From: Mucilaginibacter_A sp050955045
Lineage (GTDB): Bacteria > Bacteroidota > Bacteroidia > Sphingobacteriales > Sphingobacteriaceae
DNA: 64,000 nucleotides
Assembly (NCBI GenBank): GCA_050955045.1
Contig: JBPBQV010000002.1
Span: forward strand, 124,001 to 188,000
Direction of reading: 5' to 3'
This document shows positions 44,375 through 53,672 of the stretch, piece after piece. The notes beneath the pieces were generated by a model that was given only the letters and a program-made list of their open reading frames with translations, ran no database searches and had not been told where the DNA came from. Within the stretch, counting starts at the first letter, position 1; each line of letters begins with the position of its first letter. The translations under genes and the position numbers were made by a program.

Positions 44375-45061
44375 TTAATTAGTTGGAGATAATATTTGCA
44401 TACTCCGTTTTTCTGGCGGTAAAGCCTTAAACTTTTTATACGAATCGTTTACGTAAAGAGTAAGCGAAGAACGCGGTGTTTTTTTTAAAAAAGCAAGCGT
44501 TGGCCGGTACATCGACATAAAATCTTCCAGTTCGCGGCCTTTTAGCGGCACAATACTGCTTACATAAACTACATTAAAAATAGAATCAATCTGCCGTTCG
44601 TCTGTTTCGCGTTCAAAATAATGTTTTAAACGGCGCGCGTCTTTGGCTTCTTTCCCAAAAATACGCGACGGTGATAAAGCAAACTTACTTTTTTCATATA
44701 CAGACGGATACTCTTCTCTCGGGTTAAAAGCGCGTGTTGAAGTAATATTTACTTCATTTAAAGAAATACCACGTACGGTAAGTTCAATTCGTTTTGGCTT
44801 TAGATCGATTAAATACAATGTATCTGAAACGTATCCCGGCGAAGAAAAAACAAGCGTGTGATTAAGCACAGTGCGAATACTAAAATTACCGGAATTATCT
44901 GTAAGGGAAATTTCTTTAGAGTTGATATCGCGGACAAAAACATCAGCCATTTTGCGGGTTGATTTCCCTTCAAAAACTGTTCCTTTTACAATGGCTTGAG
45001 CCTGTAGTTCTCCAGAAATCATCCAAAAAACAGTAAAAACTAAAAGTGCGCATTTGTCCAT
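44375..45061 (-). CDS. CarboxypepD_reg-domain exported protein
   Basis: 228 residues. A signal peptide (ALLVFTVFWMISGELQAQA) precedes a carboxypeptidase-regulatory-like beta-sandwich at about 24-105 (IVKGTVFEGKSTRKMADVFVRDINSKEISLTDNSGNFSIR). The rest is helical and basic with no recognised domain. Such proteins in Bacteroidota are surface or periplasmic, but no TonB barrel follows the domain here. Confidence 0.8.
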   Translation of the reverse strand: MDKCALLVFTVFWMISGELQAQAIVKGTVFEGKSTRKMADVFVRDINSKEISLTDNSGNFSIRTVLNHTLVFSSPGYVSDTLYLIDLKPKRIELTVRGISLNEVNITSTRAFNPREEYPSVYEKSKFALSPSRIFGKEAKDARRLKHYFERETDERQIDSIFNVVYVSSIVPLKGRELEDFMSMYRPTLAFLKKTPRSSLTLYVNDSYKKFKALPPEKRSMQILSPTN

Positions 45062-45113
45062 GTAATGATAACCGCTTTTTTATTTAAAAGTTGCATGACT
45101 GCTTTTTTTAAGT

Positions 45114-45190
45114 GATAAAAAAAGCATTGCCTTAGTATGTATTTAATTTAAACAAAAAAGAAGCACTGATTGCTCAATGCTTCTTTTACG
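45114..45190. repeat. Cluster of three repeat copies
   Basis: GATAAAAAAAGCAT (45114-45127), then AAAAGAAGCA (45156-45165) facing ATGCTTCTTTTACG (45177-45190). The last two form the terminator of the M1 peptidase gene. Confidence 0.85.
45156..45187 (-). terminator. Terminator after M1 peptidase gene
   Basis: AAAAGAAGCA (45156-45165) pairs with TGCTTCTTTT (45178-45187); the minus strand ends in six T. The stem is made of repeat cores. Confidence 0.85.
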
Positions 45191-45213
45191 GATAAAAAAT
45201 ACTTGTGTGCGAT

Positions 45214-47259
45214 TTATTTTTTCCAAACGTTGTTATCAGCGTTAAAATCCGGCAGCATTTTGTCTGGATCGGAAGTAACCGATTCAATTTTTTCTGTAGA
45301 TGGATAACGGAAAGTCCAGGTAGTGTTACGCATCCAGATTTCTACCGGCAATTTCATCCGGCTGGTTTTGCCACTTTCGGTTTTAATCTCGAGGATCATC
45401 GGCATCGGCATTTTCTCCAAGTTATCAACCGTAATTAATGCTCCTTTTGCCGGATCATTATCTACATATTTCACATCGCGAACGGCCTGATCCAAACGCC
45501 AGTTATTTTGAAACCAGCCTCTCCAAAACCAGTTTAAACTTTCGCCAGAGACGTTTTCCATCGTCCGGAAAAAATCATCAGGCTGCGGATGTTTAAATGC
45601 CCAGCGGTTAATATAAGTTTTAAAAGCCAGATCAAAACGCTCTGGGCCTAAAATTTGTTCGCGCAGCAAAACCAAACCTGCACTTGGTTTGGAGTACAGT
45701 AACGTGCCATTATTTCTTTCTTTCAGATTATCAACTGCAGTTAAAATTGGCTCTGTTGTTGGGTTTGTAAAAAAATCTCCAATGCGGTGCATATCCGGCA
45801 AGTTTTTGGGTTTGTACTCACCATTGTTAAATGCATCCGTAGAAAGTGTGTTGATAAACGTATTGAAACCTTCATCCATCCAGCCAAATAATCGCTCGTT
45901 TGATCCTACAATCATCGGGAACCAGTTGTGGCCAAACTCATGATCGTTTACGCCCCATAAACTACGGCCTTTTGCTTTATATCCGCAGAAAACAATGCCC
46001 GGATATTCCATTCCGCCAACAATACCCGCAACAGTTGTAGCATTTGGGTAAGTAAACTCGTACCATTTTGCAGAATTAAATTCGATGGATTTTTTGGTGT
46101 ATTCTGTTGATCTTCCCCAAGCATCTGTACCAACACTTTCTACTGGATAAGCAGAAATAGACATCGCTTTACGACCACTCGGCAAATTCATTTTTGCCGC
46201 ATCTACTATAAACGCTGCGGAAGAAGCCCAGGAAGCATCACGCGCATTTTTAAGTTTGAAATGCCATGTCAAAGTTGATTTTCCAGCCGAACGGGAAGCT
46301 TTATTGGTTACTTCATCAGCTGTACGGATCATTACTGTTTGATCGCTTTTGGAAGCCGAAGCCCAGCGTTTTTGCTGTTCGGCAGTATAAACTTCTTGTG
46401 GGTTAACCAATTCTCCCGAAGAAACCACAATGTGATTTGCTGGTGCGGTAATGTTGATGTCAAAATCACCATATTCTAAATAAAACTCGCCCGGACCAGT
46501 ATAAGGCAAAGCGTTCCAGCCGTAAATATCATCATACACATACATGCGCGGATACCATTGTGCAATGGTGTAAATTTTGCCGTTTTTGGTATCTAAATAA
46601 CCAGTTCTGTCAGAACCGTAATTGGGTTCGATAAAGCTGTATTCTATTTTTAGTTTTACCTGCCCGCCGCCTGCGTTTAAGTTTTGAGGTAAAAAAACCT
46701 GCATCCGCGTATCGTTGATCATAAACTTTACGTCTGTTTCTGCGGATTTTCCTTTTCCTCCGGATACTACTTTTACCGACTTAATTTTATAACCAGCATC
46801 AAAAACTTCTCCGCGGCCACCATTGCGGCTTCCGGTTGTCGGGATAATGGCCGATCCGCGCGAATCCGATTTGAACAGATTCTGATCCAGCTGCATCCAC
46901 AGAAAACCTAACTTATCCGGACTGTTGTTGGTATAAGTCAGGATTTCCGTACCGGTAATTTCATTGGTTTGATCATTTAATGAAGCAGCTAACTGATAAT
47001 CGGCACGATTTTGCCAATATTTTGGTCCCGGCTGTCCGCCTGCCGAACGGTATTCGTTGCCATTTTTCGTATAAAAAAATGGCGCAAACGCATCGTGGTA
47101 ATTGTAATTGGTTTGAATTTGCGGCTCCTGGATCCGAGTAAAATCTGGTCTTCTTGCCGCAGCCGCAGGTTGTGTTGCCGGCGGCGTTTGCTGCGCCAAA
47201 GTTAAATCGGCAGAAAATAACAAAGCAAATGTGCAAAGAGGTAAAAGCTTTAATCTCAT
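45214..47259 (-). CDS. M1 family (gluzincin) metallopeptidase, exported
   Basis: 681 residues with a signal peptide to about TLAQ (20-23). The zinc site HEFGH (about 440-444) is followed by the third ligand E in WMDEGFNTF. The exopeptidase motif normally GxMEN reads GGMEYPG near 414-420, so N-terminal specificity may differ from classical aminopeptidase N. The C-terminal half includes WFWRGWFQNNWRLDQAV. It probably degrades peptides in the periplasm or at the surface. Confidence 0.9.
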   Translation of the reverse strand: MRLKLLPLCTFALLFSADLTLAQQTPPATQPAAAARRPDFTRIQEPQIQTNYNYHDAFAPFFYTKNGNEYRSAGGQPGPKYWQNRADYQLAASLNDQTNEITGTEILTYTNNSPDKLGFLWMQLDQNLFKSDSRGSAIIPTTGSRNGGRGEVFDAGYKIKSVKVVSGGKGKSAETDVKFMINDTRMQVFLPQNLNAGGGQVKLKIEYSFIEPNYGSDRTGYLDTKNGKIYTIAQWYPRMYVYDDIYGWNALPYTGPGEFYLEYGDFDINITAPANHIVVSSGELVNPQEVYTAEQQKRWASASKSDQTVMIRTADEVTNKASRSAGKSTLTWHFKLKNARDASWASSAAFIVDAAKMNLPSGRKAMSISAYPVESVGTDAWGRSTEYTKKSIEFNSAKWYEFTYPNATTVAGIVGGMEYPGIVFCGYKAKGRSLWGVNDHEFGHNWFPMIVGSNERLFGWMDEGFNTFINTLSTDAFNNGEYKPKNLPDMHRIGDFFTNPTTEPILTAVDNLKERNNGTLLYSKPSAGLVLLREQILGPERFDLAFKTYINRWAFKHPQPDDFFRTMENVSGESLNWFWRGWFQNNWRLDQAVRDVKYVDNDPAKGALITVDNLEKMPMPMILEIKTESGKTSRMKLPVEIWMRNTTWTFRYPSTEKIESVTSDPDKMLPDFNADNNVWKK

Positions 47260-47377
47260 CTTTTAAATATGATTTCTATAAATAATAGAAGACATAATTA
47301 AGAAAAATTCGGTTTAAAACCCGGCTGGTAAACTGATTGTTACCGAAATCCGTAGAAATACGGCTGGCATACTGGTT

Positions 47378-47728
47378 TTATGCCGATAAAAACAGCTTTT
47401 GATAAATTTCTTCCTGAAAACCTAAGATCACTTCTCCTTTAAATTCTAAAACCGGACGTTTAATCATGCTGTTTTGATCATGCAAAAGTTGGAGTGCTTC
47501 GTTTTCTCCGGTTATTGTGCCTTTTGTATCAGAATCCAATTGTTTCCAGGTTAAACCTTGCTTGTTCAATAGCTTTTCGTAACCAACGTTACGGCTCCAC
47601 TCCTGCAGTTTCTCCGCAGAAATGCCTTCTTTCTTGAAATCGTGAAACTCGAAATCAATATGGTTTTCTTTCAACCAGTCTAATGCTTTTTTTACTGTGT
47701 TGCAGTTTTTGATACCGTAGATATTCAT
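47378..47728 (-). CDS. ArsC/YffB-like thioredoxin-fold protein
   Basis: 116 residues of the arsenate reductase/Spx superfamily: MNIYGIKNCNTVKKALDWL with a single cysteine (C9), HDFKKEGISAEKLQEW, and SMIKRPVLEFKGEVILGFQEE, where R90 precedes the cis-Pro. The N-terminal pattern fits the YffB group rather than canonical ArsC, so arsenate reduction is not established. Its last codons run into a degenerate GT-form repeat. Confidence 0.85.
   Translation of the reverse strand: MNIYGIKNCNTVKKALDWLKENHIDFEFHDFKKEGISAEKLQEWSRNVGYEKLLNKQGLTWKQLDSDTKGTITGENEALQLLHDQNSMIKRPVLEFKGEVILGFQEEIYQKLFLSA
47385..47398 (-). repeat. GT-form repeat, near copy, at gene end
   Basis: GATAAAAACAGCTT, two mismatches, within the last codons of the YffB-like gene; preceded by TTTTATGCC. 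Confidence 0.65.
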
Positions 47729-47737
47729 GCGGCAAAA

Positions 47738-50185
47738 TTAATTACTTGCACCACTTTTTCCGCCGCTTTTTGTATCATCATTGTTGATACTGCGCGAGTT
47801 CTTTTTAATGCTGCCTTCCAGCTTGCCAAACTTGTAATTTAAGCTGATACCAAAGTGCCGATTACGGTTATAATAATGCGCCAACTGATTATAATCCGGC
47901 GTGTGGTTGGATTGATTAAAGATAAAAAACTTGCTGTAGGGGTTACTTATAAACGAAGAAATAGTAAGCTTCTTTTTAAATAATTCTTTAGATACGCTAT
48001 AAGATGAATAAATAAAATATGAAGTTTTTCCCTGCAAAAGCACATCGCCGCTGTAATAACCGGCATCAAAACCCAAACGGTAACCGCTATCAAACTTGTA
48101 ACCCAAATTGGCAGAAGCATTGCCTGTAATGCCGCTGTTTTTGTATTGTTGTCCGTTGTAAGATCCTTCCAGGAAAATCTGGCGCAATTGTGCATTTAAA
48201 CTGAAAGACAGTTTCTTAAAAAACGTATAACTGGCACTCGTGTTAATGCCGATACTTTTGTTGGTTCCTACGTTTTGGTACGTGCTTAATGTTACTGTAT
48301 CTTGCTGACCAGCTGCATTTGGCTGTATTGTAAGATTAGCAACATTTTGGATGGAATTATTGGAAAAAGCATAATTCAAACCAAAATTGATAGAACCTTT
48401 AGAAAAATTGCTGTAAGTCAATTCAAAAGTATTGTTCAGTTCCGGTTTTAAATTTGGGTTTCCGGTGCTGATAAATTTTGTATTTGATAAATCTACAAAA
48501 GGATTTAGCTGCCAAATTCCGGGGCGCTGAATACGTTGTGTAAAACCAAAGTTAACGCTGCTTGATTTAAAGCTTCGCTGCAAAGAAACAGACGGAATTA
48601 AATTATTGTAATCTTGCTTGGCAGCACTTCCAACAGAAGTAAAATCTGCATTTATACTGGTATGTTCCAAACGTAAACCACCTTTGGCTGTCCATTTTGC
48701 CAGTTTTAACTGGTACGAATTATAAATGCTGTAAACATTTTGCTGATAGGTGAAGTCGTTTGTCTGGCTTGGATTAATTTCATACAAACCAGTTGTATTA
48801 TTTAAATTCTCACTTCGAAAATCACTAAAGTTATCTCGTAAAATAGCTTTGCCGCCGGCTTCAATATTTAGTTTTTTAACCGGATAAACATAATCCAGCT
48901 GAAAAGTTTGCACATTGCTTCCTGCTGTATTATACTGCTGGTAATTAGGTTGCTGATAATTTAATACATCAGCTATATTTACATCATTAAACTGCTTGTT
49001 GGGCGAATGCGAAAATTTGTAAGATAAAGTAAGCAGCCGGTTTTTATCTTTCTTAAAGCCAAGCTGATAATTTAGTGCTACATCAATTCCACTCCAAGAA
49101 CTTACTCCGCCATTTATTAAATGATACGCTTGTGCTAAATCACCTTTGCTGCTAAGCTGTGCAGTAACCTGATCGCTGCCTTGTTTAAAACGTCCTTTGT
49201 TTAGCTCTATAGAACTAGTAAGCAGATTTAACGTATCAATTTCATAACTCAGCTCTACACTTCCATAACTATAATAACCGCCGTTGGTATTGCTTCCGTT
49301 TTGACTCAATGTAGAATTATCTTTGGTAAAAGTTTGCAAGTTATCGTACGGATTGGTACGTTTAGTCTGATCTCCTATTCCTGCATAACCAGATGCACCG
49401 AATTTTCCTTTTTTCAAAGTTGCATTCACATTTATACCCGGACCGTAAACTACGTTTTCACGCACATTGATGCTGCCGTTATAACCCTGATCTACATTTT
49501 TTTTAGTTGTGATATTGATAATTCCAGCCAAACCTTCCGCATCGTATTTGGCCGGAGGCGTGGTAATCACTTCAATTTTTTCAATATTCGCCGCTGGCAT
49601 TGCCTTAAAAACATCCGAAGGATTTTTTGCAACCAAAGATGATTCTTTATTGTTGATCAGAATTTTATAGTTTCCGCTTCCTTTTAGCTTGATGTTATCC
49701 TGTGCATCCACCGAAAGCATCGGCACTTTCCGCAACATATCCAAAGCAGTTAAAACAGTACTTTCCGGATCGGCCTGCACGTCGTAAGCAATCCGGTCAA
49801 CTTCGCGTTTCAAAATTGGTTTTGCTGCCACAATCGAAACTTCTTTAAGTTGATTGCTGGATGCAGCAAGTTTAATTTTGCCTAAATCAATTTTTGCAGA
49901 TGCTTCTTTTATCGGTATAATTTTGGCCGCAAAACCAACATAAGCAACATTTAACTGATAAGCTGCTGATGTAACATTTAACAGCTGAAAAGAACCGTCA
50001 TCTTTTGTCAACGTACTTTTAACTGCTTTTCCAGCAGCATCTTTCAGCAAAATAGTTACATAACCTAACGGCGTTTGTTTAACAGAATCAGTTACTGTAC
50101 CAGTGATTGAAATTGTTTTGTTTTGTGCGGAGGCAAAATTTATACAGTAAAAGAAGCATCCCACTAAAAGTAAATGTTTAAGCAT
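47738..50185 (-). CDS. Outer-membrane beta-barrel protein, TonB-receptor-like
   Basis: 815 residues. Signal peptide to about 20 (ASAQ), a CarboxypepD_reg domain at about 25-110 (SITGTVTDSVKQTPLGYVTI), a plug-like domain at about 115-225 (LTALDMLRKVPMLSVDAQDNIKLKGSGNYKILINNKES; EGLAGIINITTKK), then a long beta-barrel with alternating aromatic strands. This fits the 'outer membrane beta-barrel family' of Bacteroidota. No SusD partner or regulator is adjacent, so it is not a classical polysaccharide locus. Ligand unknown. Its N-terminal region holds two repeat copies. Confidence 0.88.
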   Translation of the reverse strand: MLKHLLLVGCFFYCINFASAQNKTISITGTVTDSVKQTPLGYVTILLKDAAGKAVKSTLTKDDGSFQLLNVTSAAYQLNVAYVGFAAKIIPIKEASAKIDLGKIKLAASSNQLKEVSIVAAKPILKREVDRIAYDVQADPESTVLTALDMLRKVPMLSVDAQDNIKLKGSGNYKILINNKESSLVAKNPSDVFKAMPAANIEKIEVITTPPAKYDAEGLAGIINITTKKNVDQGYNGSINVRENVVYGPGINVNATLKKGKFGASGYAGIGDQTKRTNPYDNLQTFTKDNSTLSQNGSNTNGGYYSYGSVELSYEIDTLNLLTSSIELNKGRFKQGSDQVTAQLSSKGDLAQAYHLINGGVSSWSGIDVALNYQLGFKKDKNRLLTLSYKFSHSPNKQFNDVNIADVLNYQQPNYQQYNTAGSNVQTFQLDYVYPVKKLNIEAGGKAILRDNFSDFRSENLNNTTGLYEINPSQTNDFTYQQNVYSIYNSYQLKLAKWTAKGGLRLEHTSINADFTSVGSAAKQDYNNLIPSVSLQRSFKSSSVNFGFTQRIQRPGIWQLNPFVDLSNTKFISTGNPNLKPELNNTFELTYSNFSKGSINFGLNYAFSNNSIQNVANLTIQPNAAGQQDTVTLSTYQNVGTNKSIGINTSASYTFFKKLSFSLNAQLRQIFLEGSYNGQQYKNSGITGNASANLGYKFDSGYRLGFDAGYYSGDVLLQGKTSYFIYSSYSVSKELFKKKLTISSFISNPYSKFFIFNQSNHTPDYNQLAHYYNRNRHFGISLNYKFGKLEGSIKKNSRSINNDDTKSGGKSGASN
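49900..49913 (+). repeat. 14-base repeat, exact copy, antisense in barrel gene
   Basis: ATGCTTCTTTTATC on plus; the gene on minus reads ATA-AAA-GAA-GCA-T as IKEAS. Confidence 0.92.
50146..50159 (-). repeat. Partial repeat copy in signal-peptide codons
   Basis: AGTAAAAGAAGCAT, two mismatches; sense reading gives GCFFYC in the barrel protein signal peptide. Confidence 0.55.
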
Positions 50186-50613
50186 ACAAGGAGATTAAAG
50201 CGTTGGTTTATAGAGCAAGGTAATAGATGAAAATCTTACTTTTTTAAATTTAACAAATTTTAACTATTTCTTTAGTTTCTTTTCGAAATTGTGAATTAAA
50301 AAAAGGTAAAATAATTACTGCTTATACTTTAATTTGTAGATGCTAAATTTTCGAAAAGGTTACAGTAAGAAATATTTTTTGAGAAATTAAATATCAAAAA
50401 TTACTTATCCAGTTAGTATTACATACTGATAGCATCGAACGGATTTGAATAGATTGGACAATGCTATTTTTATCAGCAGAAATCAGTATCAGGTAATGTA
50501 ATAATTGTTTAAACAACTCTTTATCGTAGCAAAACCAACTGGTAATTACCGTGTGCTGATATTCTTTTATCTTTTAATCCTTAAATTCGTGCTTCCTTAA
50601 AATAAAACCTATT
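50186..50613. other. Intergenic region before lpd
   Basis: A 428-base AT-rich gap between divergent genes, which must hold both promoters. One variant repeat was found (50461). No RNA gene or clear consensus promoter was seen. Confidence 0.6.
50461..50474 (+). repeat. Variant repeat
   Basis: ATGCTATTTTTATC: conserved flanks with a third middle dinucleotide (AT). Confidence 0.6.
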
Positions 50614-52017
50614 ATGCAATATGATGTAATTGTTATCGGTTCTGGTCCTGGTGGTTATGTTGCAGCCATTCGCTGTGCACAACTTGGTTTAAAAACGGCT
50701 TGTATCGAAAAATATTCAACTTTTGGCGGCACTTGCTTAAACGTGGGCTGCATTCCGTCTAAAGCTTTATTAGATTCTACTGAGCATTATTTTAATGCTG
50801 CACACACGTTTGAGGCGCATGGAATTCACATTGAAAACTTGCGGCCGGATTTGGCACAAATGATTAAACGGAAAAACGAAGTGGTGGAGCAAACCACTGG
50901 TGGAATTGCTTTTCTGTTCAAAAAAAATAAAATCACTTCTTATCAGGGCATCGGGTCTTTTGTTGATAAAAATACCATCAGCATAAAAAAAGAAGATGGC
51001 TCCGAAGAAAATATTACGGCTAAAAATATCATCATTGCAACCGGTTCCAAACCTGCTGTTTTGCCATTTATTGAGATGGATAAAAAGCGGATTGTTACCT
51101 CTACGGAAGCTTTAAATTTGCCGGAAATTCCAAAACACATGATTTTGATTGGCGGCGGCGTAATCGGTTTAGAATTAGGTTCAGTTTATGCTCGTTTGGG
51201 CGCAAAAGTTTCTGTAGTTGAGTTTACCGATATTATTGTAAACACATTAGATCGTTCTTTGGGAAAAGAACTGCAAAAAGTGCTGCAAAAACAAGGTATG
51301 ACATTTTACCTCGGCCATAAAGTAACCAGTGCTGTAGTAAATGGCGATGAAGTTACGGTTACTGCCGATAGTCCGAAAGGTGATAAAATTGAGTTGAAAG
51401 GTGATTATTGTTTAGTTGCTGTTGGAAGAACTGCTTTTACAGAAGGTTTGGGTCTGGAGGAACTAGGCATCGAACTGGAACCTCGTGGCAAAAAAATACC
51501 CGTAAATGAGCACTTAGAGACTTCAATTCCGGGGATTTATGCCATTGGCGATGTTATAAAAGGCGCAATGCTGGCTCACAAAGCCGAAGATGAAGGCACT
51601 TATGTAGCGGAAGTAATTGCCGGACAAAAACCGCATATCAACTACAACCTAATTCCGGGCGTAGTTTATACTTGGCCAGAAGTTGCAACCGTTGGTTACA
51701 GCGAAGAGCAATTGAAAGAAAAAGGTGTGAAATACAAAGCTGGCTCTTTTCCGTTTAAAGCTAGTGGCCGTTCCCGGGCGAGCATGGATACCGATGGTTT
51801 TGTAAAAGTTTTAGCGGATGCCGCAACTGATGAAGTTTTGGGCGTACATATGATCGGTCCGCGCGTAGCTGATGTTATTGCAGAAGCAGTTGTAGCGATG
51901 GAATTTCGTGCTTCGGCAGAAGATATTGCACGCATTTCGCACGCACATCCAACTTATACCGAAGCAGTTCGCGAAGCTGCGATGGCTGCAACGGATAATC
52001 GGGCAATACATATTTAA
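50614..52017 (+). CDS. lpdA: Dihydrolipoyl dehydrogenase
   Basis: E3 component of pyruvate and 2-oxoglutarate dehydrogenase complexes. The 467-residue flavoprotein has FAD motif VIGSGPGGYVAAIRCAQLG, redox disulphide GGTCLNVGCIPSKALL (C41 and C46 region), NAD motif LIGGGVIGLELGSVYARLG near 178-196, and the C-terminal His-Glu pair in HAHPTYTEAVREAA. Complete and standard. No E1/E2 genes are adjacent. A terminator built from two repeat copies follows. Confidence 0.96.
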   Translation: MQYDVIVIGSGPGGYVAAIRCAQLGLKTACIEKYSTFGGTCLNVGCIPSKALLDSTEHYFNAAHTFEAHGIHIENLRPDLAQMIKRKNEVVEQTTGGIAFLFKKNKITSYQGIGSFVDKNTISIKKEDGSEENITAKNIIIATGSKPAVLPFIEMDKKRIVTSTEALNLPEIPKHMILIGGGVIGLELGSVYARLGAKVSVVEFTDIIVNTLDRSLGKELQKVLQKQGMTFYLGHKVTSAVVNGDEVTVTADSPKGDKIELKGDYCLVAVGRTAFTEGLGLEELGIELEPRGKKIPVNEHLETSIPGIYAIGDVIKGAMLAHKAEDEGTYVAEVIAGQKPHINYNLIPGVVYTWPEVATVGYSEEQLKEKGVKYKAGSFPFKASGRSRASMDTDGFVKVLADAATDEVLGVHMIGPRVADVIAEAVVAMEFRASAEDIARISHAHPTYTEAVREAAMAATDNRAIHI

Positions 52018-52075
52018 ACATGATCTGAACCAGAATTTATAGAATTTTGGAATTGACAGAATATAATTTTTCGAT

Positions 52076-52116
52076 GGTAAAAGAAGCATCAGCCAAAAAC
52101 TGATGCTTCTTTTATA
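52076..52116. repeat. Inverted pair of near copies forming lpd terminator
   Basis: GGTAAAAGAAGCAT (52076-52089) faces ATGCTTCTTTTATA (52103-52116). Confidence 0.88.
52078..52114 (+). terminator. Terminator after lpd
   Basis: A 15-bp perfect stem (52078-52092 with 52100-52114), loop CCAAAAA, stem end TTCTTTTA. Built from two inverted repeat cores extended by CAG/CTG. Confidence 0.8.
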
Positions 52117-52141
52117 TGTTATTTTTTGAAAACTTGTACAG

Positions 52142-52582
52142 ATGGCTATCCTCTTCCCAATCATTATAATTTTGCTCACCATTGTTTTGATGGAAATCAT
52201 TTCCTGGGCGATACATAAGTTTTTATTTCACGGGCCGCTTTGGTTCATCCACAAAACACATCATCAGGAACGTCACGGTTTTTTTGAGTTGAATGATATT
52301 TTCAGTCTGTTTTTTGGTTTGCTTGCTACAGGCTTGATGTGGTTTGATCATGAAAACCGCAGTATAGCTTTCTGGATTGGAGCCGGAATCAGCGTTTACG
52401 GCATTATTTACTTTATCTTCCACGATTGGTTTATCCATAACCGGTTCAAAGCTTTTAAACTGAACAATCGTTATTTTGCGGGCATAAAAAGAGCACATAA
52501 AATTCATCATAAATCCACGTTAAAAAATCCTTCGGAAGAGTTTGGGTTGCTGGTAGCAAGCAAAAAGTATTTTAAGAAATAA
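52142..52582 (+). CDS. crtZ: Beta-carotene hydroxylase CrtZ
   Basis: Di-iron membrane hydroxylase adding 3-hydroxyl groups to beta-carotene to give zeaxanthin. The 146-residue protein has about four TM helices and the fatty-acid-hydroxylase histidine boxes HKFLFH, HKTHHQ, HNRF/HDWFIH and HKIHH. Length is typical. It lies about 4 kb from the carotenoid cluster and is separated from it by murB and the sigma factor gene. Confidence 0.92.
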   Translation: MAILFPIIIILLTIVLMEIISWAIHKFLFHGPLWFIHKTHHQERHGFFELNDIFSLFFGLLATGLMWFDHENRSIAFWIGAGISVYGIIYFIFHDWFIHNRFKAFKLNNRYFAGIKRAHKIHHKSTLKNPSEEFGLLVASKKYFKK

Positions 52583-52584
52583 TT

Positions 52585-52592
52585 TACTTTTG
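52585..52592 (+). promoter_or_regulatory. Possible -7 promoter element for murB
   Basis: TACTTTTG matches TAnnTTTG and lies 63 bases before the murB ATG. No clear -33 TTG at the right spacing. Confidence 0.4.
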
Positions 52593-52630
52593 TACATCTT
52601 GCAAAACTGCAGGGCTTACACTTAAATCCG

Positions 52631-52644
52631 ATGCTTCTTTTAGC
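52631..52644 (+). repeat. Repeat copy upstream of murB
   Basis: ATGCTTCTTTTAGC, first 12 bases match; flanked as GATGC...GCATC. Confidence 0.8.
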
Positions 52645-52655
52645 ATCATTTTTTT

Positions 52656-53672
52656 ATGCTTCAAATCCGCGAAAACGTTTCTCTTAAAAACTTCAATACA
52701 TTCGGTGTCGAAGCAACTGCCAGATATTTGGTCGAAATTAATCACGAAGATGATTTAACAGAACTTTTTCTCGATCCCAAATGGTCGCAAATTCCACGTT
52801 TGGTTTTAGGAGGAGGAAGTAACATTTTGTTTACCAAAGATTTTGATGGATTGATTATCCGCATGAATATCCGAGGTATCGAACATCGCATTAGCCATGT
52901 AGAGGTTTATGTAGAAGCCGGTGCAGGCGAAAGCTGGAACGAGTTGGTAAATTATTGCGTTAGTCATGGTTTTGCTGGAATGGAAAATTTAAGCCTGATT
53001 CCGGGTTCTGTAGGCGCTTCGCCGGTGCAAAATATTGGGGCTTACGGCGTGGAGCTGAAAGATGTATTTGAATCTTGTCAAGCTTTTGAAATCTCTGCTC
53101 AGCATACAAAAACCTTTGTAAAAGAAGCATGTGGTTTTGGTTACCGCGAAAGTGTTTTTAAAGGTGTATTGAAAAATCAGTTTGTCATTACTTCGGTTAA
53201 GTTTAAACTTTTTCTTCAGCCAAAAGTCAATACAAAATATGGTGCTATTACCACAGAACTACAAAATCGCGGAATTGTAAATCCAACAATTGGTGATGTT
53301 TCTAAAGTGGTATCACATATCCGGGTTTCTAAATTGCCAGATCCTTCTACTGTTGGTAACGCAGGCAGTTTTTTTAAAAATCCGGTAATTGATAATGCTG
53401 AGTTTAAAGCGTTAAAAAATCAATTTCCGGAAATTGTACATTTTCCGGCCGGTGATAATCAAGTTAAACTTGCCGCTGGCTATTTGATAGAACAATGTGG
53501 CTGGAAAGGTAAAATTATAGGTCAAACAGGTACCTGGAAAAATCAGGCTTTAGTATTAGTGAACCAAGGTTATGCCACCGGAGCAGAGATTTTTGCATTA
53601 TCGTCGCAAATCATAGACAGCGTGTACGATAAATTTGGCGTTAAGCTACAGCGCGAAGTGAACGTTTACTAA
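52656..53672 (+). CDS. murB: UDP-N-acetylenolpyruvoylglucosamine reductase MurB
   Basis: Reduces the enolpyruvyl group to give UDP-MurNAc, second committed step of peptidoglycan synthesis. The 338-residue protein has the FAD-binding block LVLGGGSNILFTKDFDGLIIR, LSLIPGSVGASPVQNIGAYGVEL near 108-130, the catalytic-serine motif GNAGSFFKNPVI, and FGVKLQREV at the end. It is a type I MurB. A partial repeat copy encodes VKEACG. Confidence 0.96.
   Translation: MLQIRENVSLKNFNTFGVEATARYLVEINHEDDLTELFLDPKWSQIPRLVLGGGSNILFTKDFDGLIIRMNIRGIEHRISHVEVYVEAGAGESWNELVNYCVSHGFAGMENLSLIPGSVGASPVQNIGAYGVELKDVFESCQAFEISAQHTKTFVKEACGFGYRESVFKGVLKNQFVITSVKFKLFLQPKVNTKYGAITTELQNRGIVNPTIGDVSKVVSHIRVSKLPDPSTVGNAGSFFKNPVIDNAEFKALKNQFPEIVHFPAGDNQVKLAAGYLIEQCGWKGKIIGQTGTWKNQALVLVNQGYATGAEIFALSSQIIDSVYDKFGVKLQREVNVY
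53117..53130 (-). repeat. Partial repeat copy inside murB
   Basis: TGTAAAAGAAGCAT, two mismatches, encoding VKEAC. Confidence 0.5.

Noticed and set aside
45205..45438. Plus-strand ORF of 77 residues opposite the M1 peptidase gene
   Set aside because: Antisense to conserved coding sequence, with no family resemblance.
47947..48195. 82-residue minus-strand ORF inside the beta-barrel gene
   Set aside because: Alternate-frame shadow of the barrel coding region.
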